Positions 56,260 to 64,000 of a stretch of 64,000 nt of DNA are shown piece by piece. The notes below the pieces were generated by a model. The model searched no databases. It saw only the letters and a program-made list of their open reading frames with translations, and was not told the origin of the DNA. Each line of letters begins with the position of its first letter. Within the stretch, counting starts at the first letter, position 1. Source of the stretch: Parelaphostrongylus tenuis (Eukaryota > Nematoda > Chromadorea > Rhabditida > Metastrongylidae); the NCBI GenBank assembly GCA_019055375.1, contig JAHQIW010004523.1, positions 124,001 through 188,000 on the forward strand, given 5' to 3'. Both the position numbers and the translations under genes were made by a program.

Positions 56260-56830
56260 AGGTTGGAAACTAAATTGTCGCATTTTTCTGTTATTTTTAT
56301 TTATTAACAAAATTTTATTTCCTAGTGTTTTATATGATGCTTGACGTAATTTGAATGCTCGCGATCTCGAGATTCTAATTATATAAGCCATTTTAGCTAT
56401 TTTTTACAGCTGCATAAATTCTTTTGACTTTGCAATGAATATAGGTGCATTATGGACTTTAGCGAAGCGTTTTCTTGTCAAAGTATATTGCAGAGACCTG
56501 AAAAAATAGTAATTACTTGGGGCAGCATTTGGGCTATACGGTAGATGAATTGAACTTTCCCACCATAAATCTTCAATCTTTTGCAATGTCAGACGTGGAT
56601 GAGCGTTGTCTTGACACCGCTTCGATAAAGCTGTCGCAGCCAATTTTGACGTGTTGGTATCACCTTCACGAAGCTTTTTGAACTATATCTGACTAGTTTG
56701 TAGATCAACCGCCTTGTGATGAAGTGCTCTACATAGCCATGTGTCGCCTCGGTGGCAGGATGACCCAAGTGGGACGTTTGAGAGACGTTCATGACATAAG
56801 TCTAAAATCAAAAAAATTTTCTAGAGTAAC
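56260..56830 (-). mobile_element. mariner remnant
   Basis: The minus strand reads QDNAHPRLTLQK then IHLPYSPNAAPSNYYFFRSL (about 56605-56475), the catalytic DNARPH and PYSPDLAPSDYHLF region with the last catalytic Asp replaced by Asn. Further decayed N-terminal words reach about 56790. Confidence 0.8.
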
Positions 56831-57299
56831 AAAATGAGATGGCTTGCATATGTAGAATCTCAAAATTGCAAGCTTTTGAATGACATAATACGCAATAAAA
56901 AACTAAGAAACAAAATCGTTGCAAATAGATAAAAATAACAGAAAAAAAGACAGAACTCAGTTTCTAACCTAACATATCGCCTGGCATGCTCCAAGCTTAA
57001 CCGGCTGGCTGGGCGCGCTCAAATGACAATAGTACATAGTTTTCTAATAAAAGTTAGATTTCTATTATCAACAAAGAAGGTTTTGTAATCAGTCAGAGAT
57101 GGAATATCACTGAAGAGACTTCAATAAAGCTTTTCTTGGTTAAAGTAACTTCAAAACTTCTTGATAAACAGTGAAAAAATTCAAGTCCTTGTGAAAAGTT
57201 TTTTTGCCAAAGTAAAATTTATGTTTTATGGTGCGATTGTAAGATACAAATCCTTCTTCGGAAGTGTTTATCTATGTAGGTGTGAAGGATTTCAGATTG

Positions 57300-58040
57300 C
57301 ATGCATCTAGATATAGATCACCTGTCACCTGTATCACCTGTCGTCCCGTTGATCGTCGAGTGACTCGAGCGGGTACCAGCAACTCTTCCATTTTTCCCTA
57401 TCGCGTGCTAGAGTAGCCCAGTGGGTCCTCCTCGCTCTAGGGATTCGCTGAGCATCATATCTTTCTTCTATCGCTTTCGTGAAGAAATCGGACCAACGCG
57501 TCAGTGGTCTTCCTTTAGAGCGCTTGACGTCCCGAGGAATCCAGTCGGTAACGGCTCTCGTCCATCGGTTGTCGTTGAAGCGCATCACGTGTCCGGCCCA
57601 CCTTATTTTCGATATCCTGGCGTGTAGAACGGCGTCTTTGATTTCTGATCGTTGACATAGGTCGGAACTTCGGATCCTTTCTCTAATTTGCGAGATACGG
57701 GATACTCCTCGCATCGACCTTTCGACTGCTCGTTCGATAACGCCAAGTGATCTTTCATCCTGCTTACATAGCGACCAAGTTTCTGCTGCATACGTTAGGG
57801 CAGGGATAATTGTCGAGTCGAAAGTTGGGCACGGAGTCGGATGTTCTTTGTCCTCTTCACTACATAAGCCGCTCGTTTCCTCCTGCTCAACTCTGAGCTA
57901 GGTCGTTCATCGTGTTGATTTCAGAACCTAGATAGACGTAACTGGAGCATTCGTAGATTGTCGTTCCGTTGAGCATGAATGGGGCATTAGAAATCCATCC
58001 GTTCCTCAAGAACATTGTTTTCGTCTCCATCTAGGGGGGT
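57300..58040 (-). mobile_element. non-LTR retrotransposon (RTE-like), 5'-truncated
   Basis: Minus strand, 58035 to 57334: TKTMFLRNGWISNAPFM, then GTTIYECSSYVYLGSEINT, YAAETWSLCKQDERSLGVIE, ISKIRWAGHVMRFNDNRWTR and HWATLARDREKW, the C-terminal part of an endonuclease-reverse transcriptase polyprotein, ending DDQRDDR and a stop. At least two frameshifts (near 57900 and 57820). The ATCACCTGT repeats after the stop (57318-57340) look like the 3' tail of the element. Confidence 0.85.
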
Positions 58041-58660
58041 CTAGATATAGATAAATGCTAATAAATATAAATTCTTGTAGAATATACAAGGCTACGAATT
58101 TTATGTGGTGTAAAAGTAATCGAATAAGTAGAATAAGAAAAAATTAGTCGAATAACTTTATCAGATGAGCAACAGGATGGAATTGGGGAGCGTGCTCATG
58201 ACAGTAATCCCCAGCAAGCTGTAGCACAGCGCGGGAGCCAGTGCCCCATATATGAGGCGCGCTACCGAAGAATTATTTGCACAGCAGCACATCATATCTC
58301 CATTGAAATCCAGAAATCTCATGAACTGCTGCTCTTGTTACTACGACACCACATCACTAAGAATGTTTCAAAGAATGTGCTGCCTATCTCTGCTAAAAGT
58401 CGTGATTTTAGGTCCCAGTAATCTAAGACGAGGCGCAGAAACCAGTAGAGTACACGAATGGCACGCTCAAAATTAAACGTGTCGAAACAAACATTTTAGA
58501 TAGTGCGCTTTTTCGATTGTGTTGGGCCCATAATTCAGGAGTACCGCATTTAGCCAAAATGTGTTCTTATATGGGGACGAAGACTAGCAATATGTATCAC
58601 GTTCTCTATTACATTCCTTGTATTTTTTACAATTAAATGATCACTATTCCATGTTCTTTT
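58040..58660. other. no gene seen
   Basis: A 74-codon plus-strand frame at 58252-58476 has no splice support and unremarkable composition. Confidence 0.4.
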
Positions 58661-58665
58661 TACAG

Positions 58666-58737
58666 GTTTCTTTTTACCTGCCTAATAGTACCAACAACTC
58701 CTTGGATGGACTTTCATTTTCAAAGGAAGATGTGTAG
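58666..58737 (+). CDS. orphan terminal-exon candidate
   Basis: TTTTTACAG is followed by 23 codons without interruption (VSFYLPNSTNNSLDGL then SFSKEDV) to a TAG. Contains two N-glycosylation-type sequons. No upstream partner established. Confidence 0.2.
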   Translation, partial: VSFYLPNSTNNSLDGLSFSKEDV

Positions 58738-59299
58738 GTTTCATTTTTGAAGCTCAACATTGGGTAATTAATTCGAATTCATGTTTTTTACTACTTTTGC
58801 CTGTTGACAGTTGGTGCCATTTCAGTTTTAGTACTCACTTCTTCTCATACCATAAATACCTTATCGATAGCATTATTTAGCGGTTGATATGATGGCAGAT
58901 CATCAACACTTCGAAATTTGATAAATAGAATATTATGCCTCTTTCGTTGCTTTGCTGAATATGTAGAGCTATGTAGCATATATCTGCACTGAAGTACTAA
59001 TCAATTTGCTTATTTCTAACCTGCTTCTTATAGGTTTTGCTTAGCCTCAACGTATTTGAAACTATGGCTTTGATGCAATTTTTGTAGCAGAATTTCGGTT
59101 TTTAGGAAGGTTTGGTGTTTTTGAGTGTTCGCGATATGCACGATGATTTCGCTAGGAAATTTTGCTTCAGATATTTTGCACTGTTTCATAAATAATAGGT
59201 TGTGGAAATAGTTCTGCCGTATTGTCTAAGAAAATGATTTTTACACATGTATTTTGTGCGAATTTAAGCTCATCGGGAAGTTTATTTTCTTGTGGATTC

Positions 59300-59530
59300 A
59301 GCAATATATCATTTGTCGAAACAGCCTCCAGAATAGAAGTGTCCAATGAAGAGATTCGTGTGCTGCTCCACTTCCGCTATAAAATAGGTGTCAACGCTCT
59401 TAAGGTTCATCGACCAATCAGCAAGGAGTATGACGACGAAAAATGTCAAAATACGTGGCTGAATTATCTTGACGTGGAAGGAGAGCTTCGACTATTGATT
59501 CGTTTTTTGCTTGAGCATAAGTAGTTTACT
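59300..59530 (+). mobile_element. mariner/SETMAR-type helix-turn-helix remnant
   Basis: The plus strand reads EVSNEEIRVLLHFRYKIGVN then ALKVHRPISKEYDD, the N-terminal DNA-binding domain of mariner transposases, ending in a stop before the catalytic part. Confidence 0.5.
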
Positions 59531-59849
59531 TTTTTGTGCATTTTGAAAATACGACAGAACTTTTTCTACAACCTATTAGCAAATTTTCTAAGCTACCGTT
59601 CTCACTGTCTGCTTGTGACAGCACATTTTCCAAGTGATGGTCCCATTTCTGTCTGACAATTCATCAGTAAGTCTTCCAAGCCAAATAAAAAGCAGAGTTG
59701 TCTTATCTTCGAAATGGAAAGTGATTGCTGTTCTAATTCCGATTTCGATACTCCTTCAACTGTTCGAACTTGATGTTACGTATATTTTATTCTATGCATA
59801 TAGCTATAATTCGTTTGCTGAATATAATTATCCGGGGGCAGACGAATAT

Positions 59850-60650
59850 CCGACCTCATTCGCTGGACAAGAATTTTTCATAGGAGTGTTAATAATCATT
59901 CAAAGGCTTATATCTCTAGTTAGCGCATCTTGGCCATTTTTTGAAAAGGCTTTTTATATCGCTGTAGCATCCAGAATGGCATGTTCTACACTCGCCGCAC
60001 ACCTTCATTCTTAGCACGCCCATAATTCTCTGGAAGCACAAAAAACGTATAAACTTGTAGAGGAAATTTTCCTAGTATCCGAGTCAATCGTTTTATTTGG
60101 AGTTTCATCCAAACGGAGAAAGAATTTCCAATTGAACAACAAATTGCACCCCACATGTCGAACGCGTCAGGGCATCGATCGATGGCTCCGCCCCCAGTCC
60201 ATATGTTAGTCGGTAACCATGTTCGCCGATTATGTAAAATTCGATCTTATTTTCCCTGCTACACTGCAGTGAAATGGTCCTTTCAAAAAATGAGCAGAGT
60301 GTTGGAATCATGAAACTTACGTATCTCATAACTACTAATAGTCAAAGGAAGGGCTCTATCCAGCGAAAACACAAGTATTTTCTTTCTCCTACAGCGCTAT
60401 CAGAAGACCTTTTCCAAAGACCGAACACATTTTTGAGCTCATCGAGACTTGTGCTATCGAAGGAATATTAGCATCCTATGGAAGGAGTTTTGTGCAGCGA
60501 AATATAAGCGGGATAAGAAAAAGAATAGATGGTTATGTGAAACATAATTTGATTTTGAGTTTTACAGCATTATAAAAGAGCATTTTACTAAGACTCCTAT
60601 GGAAAATTCTCATCCAGCAAAAGAGGTCCAATATTCATTGGCCCTCGTAT
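59850..60650. mobile_element. long-TIR foldback element, family M
   Basis: Left arm CGCTGGACAAGAATTTTTCATA and right end TTCTCATCCAGCAAAAGAGG. Internal CATCGATCGATGG and TTATTTTCCCTGCTACACTGC are as in the other copies. Confidence 0.7.
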
Positions 60651-60814
60651 AACCGAAAAGAACCGTATTGATTTGATGTATTGCATCTATCTATCTTTGT
60701 GCCTAAGATATTATTTATCATATTACACTTTATAAAACTCATGAGGCTGTAAAGTTCTCAGAGTTCATCAATCTCCAAGGATGCGCTACATATTCGTCTT
60801 CATCTAGCATTATT

Positions 60815-61045
60815 TGCAATGACTGAATGTATATCTGGCTTCTACGATGGCTCGCCGGTGGCCTAGCGATGTGCTAAGTTGATGCTGCTATCTTCCCAGA
60901 CAAGTTTGACGCAAATTTACCGACTTCGCAAGGATGAAAGGAAGGCTTGGTGAGCCTTGAGCGTTTGATCGAGCCATCGACAACCGATTGATCGATTACG
61001 TGTGGTCGCAGAGCACCTCTAACCACTGCGCCACATGCGCTCGTT
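60815..61045 (-). mobile_element. tRNA-derived SINE, family A
   Basis: Antisense copy with a clear head complement (AGCACCTCTAACCACTGCGCCA at 61012-61033). The tail has been lost. Confidence 0.8.
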
Positions 61046-61133
61046 ATACATCATATTACATTTTATTTTATCATGTTGATATTCATTGTACTATTATTTA
61101 TCGATTGTTGTACTATTTTCTATTACATTATCT

Positions 61134-61412
61134 TAGAGCGCGTGCGGTGCAGTGGATACAGGTGCCCTGCTCGCACACGTGGGTCAGTGGTTCGTTCCCG
61201 CGCTCAGAGCTCACTAGACTTTCCATATCTCCGTGGTCAGTGAATTGCTAGTAGAATTCTGTGGGAGGATAACAGCACCGGCTTGAAATATTGGTAGGCC
61301 ACCGTGAGTCATTGTAAAGGCCAGATATACATTCAGTAATCCAAAATGCTAGATGGAGAGGAATATTAGGCGCATCCCTCAAGGGCTGATGAACGCTAGG
61401 GATTTCATTCTT
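61134..61412 (+). mobile_element. tRNA-derived SINE, family A
   Basis: Head GTGCGGTGCAGTGGATACAGGTG at 61141-61163, B box GGTTCGTTCCC, terminal GGGCTGATGAACGCTAGG. It points away from the antisense copy 90 bases upstream. Confidence 0.8.
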
Positions 61413-61518
61413 TTTACTTTCAAGCTATATTGTCATATTTGTATTACTAGATTACAACATGCTGTAATATTATTATACATAAGTATTTCAACGTATTATT
61501 TGAGTATTTTCTTGACAG

Positions 61519-61770
61519 AGGTGGAGTAACGCAATGGTATGTGACACAGTGTATCAGAAAGTAAAGTGATAAACATCACACTGGTTCTATTCCATCCCTT
61601 AACAGTCTTGCAATAAATTAACTGAACTTCTGGAAGCACTTTGACTCGGCTACCTCCAAGGCTCCAAGAACACTCGTTTTAACCAGCACTTTACGATAGT
61701 CATAGAAAGACGAAATCCTCAAGCAGCAATCAAAGCAACACGTGAAGTCATCGTAGGCGCTCATGAAGAA
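61519..61770 (+). mobile_element. tRNA-derived SINE, family G
   Basis: Head GGTGGAGTAACGCAATGGTATG; 3' part AACCAGCACTTTACGATAGTC and GACGAAATCCTCAAGCAGCA. Confidence 0.6.
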
Positions 61771-61774
61771 CAAT

Positions 61775-62390
61775 TAACACATCATACTTTCGGCTTTATA
61801 AGTCTTCGTAGTGATTCTTGAGTGCATATACGATTAACTTTTACTTGGTTTACTGAATGCATCATCACATCAGTCTTCAACAGGCTTTCAGCGTTTTGAT
61901 TTTCTTAAGCCTTCCTATCTTGGCTAAATGTTTCGACTATTGTTTTCAAGCTAACAGATAAATCTCACTTTCTGCATTGCATGTCTATACTCACTCTTTC
62001 GGGACCACAGTCGAAATCGACGCACGTAGTGAGACTCGCAAGCGACGTGTGATTTTGTTATTCTAAAACGGTTTATTCTTCTTCTCTGAAATATGTTCAG
62101 ATTTCTTGCATTATTTTGTTACTCGACGATCTACTGTACATGCTCATATGCTTTTAGTGCATGAGTAACTCTTATTCATGAAGAAAACAATGACAATGAA
62201 AGAATAATAAATATTCGCCCATAAATGGTGATTTTAGAGAATTTTGTTTTCCTACCATTCGATGGAAATTAACTTTTATCATCATTTTATATTACAAAGG
62301 ACCCAGCATTAAAGTGCAAGTAGATTAACAATTTCAAGTACAAAACGTGATCTTACTTTTATTCTCTCAGCGCTGATGAGCTTTCGAGAA
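61775..62390. other. no gene seen
   Basis: AT-rich unique-looking sequence leading into the ribozyme array. Confidence 0.4.
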
Positions 62391-62461
62391 ATCAAATTTG
62401 CCTGATAATCATTATTTGAGCACGCATGTCAGTGGTCTGTTAATGAGGGCTGACTTATAGA

Positions 62462-62504
62462 GCCCGATACACGTGTTTCGATCTTGCGATCTCGTCAGTC
62501 GGGC
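62462..62504 (-). ncRNA. hammerhead ribozyme, family 1, intact
   Basis: Minus strand: stem I GCCCGA/TCGGGC, core CTGACGA, stem II GATC closed by a GCAA (GNRA) tetraloop, GAAA, stem III ACAC/GTGT. Predicted cleavage opposite 62467/62468. Confidence 0.9.
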
Positions 62505-62779
62505 AGTTACCCGTTCTCGTCTTTTGCTAATCTCTGTGGGTGCTCCAGTCCCCACAATTAGAGTTAGTCGACGACGTATGTTTTACACTCTGTGTTCAGT
62601 GAAGAACTCACCAAACACAGAGTTTTTTACACTCGAATGCTCGTGGCTAGTATATTTAATATAACATATCCTTCATTTCGAGTGTTTTCTTAAGACCACA
62701 GCTCAAATTACAATATGCCTGATAATCATTATTTGAGCCACGCATGTCAGTGGTCTGTTAATGAGGGCTGACTTATAGA

Positions 62780-62822
62780 GCCCGATACACGTGTTTCGAT
62801 CTTGCGATCTCGTCAGTCGGGC
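62780..62822 (-). ncRNA. hammerhead ribozyme, family 1, intact
   Basis: Same sequence as the copy at 62462, 318 bases further on. Confidence 0.9.
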
Positions 62823-62970
62823 AGTTACCCGTTCTCGTCTTTTGCTAATCTCTGTGGGTGCTCCAGTCCCCACAATTAGAGTTAGCGACGACGTATGTTT
62901 TACACTCTGTGTTCAGTGAAGAACTCACCAACACAGAGTTTTTTACACTCGAATGCTCGTGGCTAGTATA

Positions 62971-63130
62971 GTGGCTTAAGAAACACTCGAAATGAAGGAT
63001 ATGTTATATTAATATATAGCTAGATGTGGTCTTAAGAAAACACTCGAAATGAAGGATATGTTATATTAAATATACTAGATGTGGTCTTAAGAAAACACTC
63101 GAATGATGGATATGTTATATTAATAACTAG
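62971..63130. repeat. three tandem 55-bp fragments at the array's strand switch
   Basis: GTGGTCTTAAGAAAACACTCG followed by ATGAAGGATATGTTATATTAA occurs at about 62971, 63026 and 63081 (the first and last with small changes). These are repeated terminal fragments of the family 1 unit. Confidence 0.85.
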
Positions 63131-63221
63131 AACACAGAGTGTAAAACATACGTCGTCGCTAACTCTAATTGTGGGGACTGGAGCACCCACAGAGATTAGC
63201 AAAAGACGAGAACGGGTAACT

Positions 63222-63264
63222 GCCCGACTGACGAGATCGCAAGATCGAAACACGTGTATCGGGC
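63222..63264 (+). ncRNA. hammerhead ribozyme, family 1, intact
   Basis: Stem I GCCCGA (63222-63227) with TCGGGC (63259-63264), core CTGACGA 63228-63234, stem II GATC-GCAA-GATC, GAAA 63247-63250, stem III ACAC/GTGT; predicted cleavage after A63258. Confidence 0.92.
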
Positions 63265-63487
63265 TCTATAAGTCAGCCCTCATTAACAGACCACTGACAT
63301 GCGTGGCTCAAATAATGATTATCAGGCATATTGTAATTTGAGCTGTGGTCTTAAGAAAACACTCGAAATGAAGGATATGTTATATTAAATATACTAGACA
63401 CAGAGTGTAAAACATACGTCGTCGCTAACTCTAATTGTGGGGACTGGAGCACCCACAGAGATTAGCAAAAGACGAGAACGGGTAACT

Positions 63488-63530
63488 GCCCGACTGACGA
63501 GATCGCAAGATCGAAACACGTGTATCGGGC
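63488..63530 (+). ncRNA. hammerhead ribozyme, family 1, intact
   Basis: Identical to the 63222 copy; predicted cleavage after A63524, 266 bases downstream of the previous site. Confidence 0.92.
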
Positions 63531-63805
63531 TCTATAAGTCAGCCCTCATTAACAGACCACTGACATGCGTGGCTCAAATAATGATTATCAGGCATATTGT
63601 AATTTGAGCTGTGGTCTTAAGAAAACACTCGAAATGAAGGATATGTTATATTAAATATACTAGCCACGAGCATTCGAGTGTAAAAAACTCTGTGTTTTGG
63701 TGAGTTCTTCACTGAACACAGAGTGTAAAACATACGTCGTCGCTAACTCTAATTGTGGGGACTGGAGCACCCACCGAGATTAGCAAAAGACGAGAACGGG
63801 TAACT

Positions 63806-63848
63806 GCCCGACTGACGAGATCGCAAGATCGAAACACGTGTATCGGGC
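63806..63848 (+). ncRNA. hammerhead ribozyme, family 1, intact
   Basis: Identical to the 63222 copy; predicted cleavage after A63842, 318 bases downstream of the previous site. Confidence 0.92.
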
Positions 63849-64000
63849 TCTATAAGTCAGCCCTCATTAACAGACCACTGACATGCGTGGCTCAAATAAT
63901 GATTATCAGGCATATTGTAAATTTGAGCTGTGGTCTTAAGAAAACACCTCGAAATGAAGGATATGTTATATTAAATCAAATTTGATTTCAAAATCGTCGT

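Larger units (their letters stand above)
62395..63976. mobile_element. tandem array of retrozyme-like family 1 units with a strand switch
   Basis: Two minus-sense head-to-tail units (ribozymes 318 bases apart), then, after a short junction at about 62970-63125, three plus-sense units (ribozymes 266 and 318 bases apart). The 52-base difference is an indel in the segment with CGAGCATTCGAGTGTAAAA. Each unit has one hammerhead, GGGGACTGGAGCACCC, a GAGTGTTTTCTTAAG end and a TGCGTGGCTCAAATAATGAT block. There is no open frame of protein-like character, so it is non-autonomous. Confidence 0.88.

Noticed and set aside
59634..60014. Plus-strand frame with a predicted membrane segment (VIAVLIPISILLQLF)
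   Set aside because: The second half is the left arm of a family M element, the first half has no convincing splice or trans-splice context, and hydrophobic runs are common in T-rich chance frames.
62371..62400. Hammerhead-like CTGATGAG...GAAA at the left edge of the array
   Set aside because: The bases between core and GAAA cannot form a stem II, and no stem I is present.
63081..63985. Plus-strand frames of 76-86 codons in the right-hand array (repeat of GAPTEISKRRERVTARLTR)
   Set aside because: The frames coincide with the ribozyme unit and recur only because the unit is repeated; no coding signature or splice support.
1..64000. CRISPR arrays, bacterial operons, riboswitches
   Set aside because: The sequence is eukaryotic with spliced genes; the regular repeats are mobile-element units, not spacer-repeat arrays.

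Overview
The window is nuclear DNA of a nematode, most likely a parasitic strongylid. This is inferred from the genes (an RNA helicase A orthologue and a telomerase reverse transcriptase), from exons of 60-200 bases bounded by TTTTCAG/GTAAG-type sites, from acceptor sites sitting directly upstream of start codons with no cis donor in view (spliced-leader trans-splicing), and from the very heavy load of tRNA-derived SINEs, mariner elements and foldback repeats. No species is claimed.

Layout. 1-8583 (minus strand): the 5' half of an RNA helicase A/DHX9-type gene (rha-1) in 13 exons, running off the left edge after helicase motif III. 8.6-13.7 kb: repeats only. 13.7-20.1 kb and 25.4-31.2 kb (plus strand): two tandem paralogues of one nine-exon gene with matching intron phases and about half identical residues. 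I do not recognise the family, and the second copy has a splice junction that does not keep frame. 31.2-38.8 kb: repeats, Penelope-like remnants, a deleted mariner and two weak minus-strand exon candidates. 38.8-49.9 kb (plus strand): a telomerase reverse transcriptase (TERT) gene in about 20 exons, with recognisable CP, T, A, B', C, D and E motifs and a C-terminal extension. Its large introns are filled by a SINE, a Penelope-like element, a second SINE family and a mariner. 49.9-64 kb: mariner and RTE remnants, one candidate small gene, a few orphan exon candidates and, at the right end, a tandem ribozyme array.

The most striking content is a set of self-cleaving hammerhead ribozymes carried by repeats, in three sequence families. 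Family 1 forms a tandem array at 62.4-64.0 kb (units of 266 and 318 bp, switching strand in the middle) plus dispersed copies at 9.9, 14.5, 14.7, 15.3, 29.4 and 36.8 kb. Several of these change the sequence of stem I or stem II while keeping the pairing. Family 2 forms a head-to-tail dimer with a 469-bp period at 23.98-24.9 kb, with relatives at 23.7 and 32.5 kb. Family 3 lies in Penelope-like remnants at 35.7 and 41.6 kb, the latter next to a broken GIY-YIG endonuclease fragment inside a TERT intron. Tandem units with one ribozyme per unit match the organisation expected of retrozymes (small circular-RNA retroelements).

The genes show no functional linkage beyond proximity. rha-1 and the first paralogue diverge from a shared 5-kb repeat-filled interval, and TERT follows the second paralogue in the same direction. 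All exon coordinates come from reading splice sites and frames by eye, with no transcript evidence.
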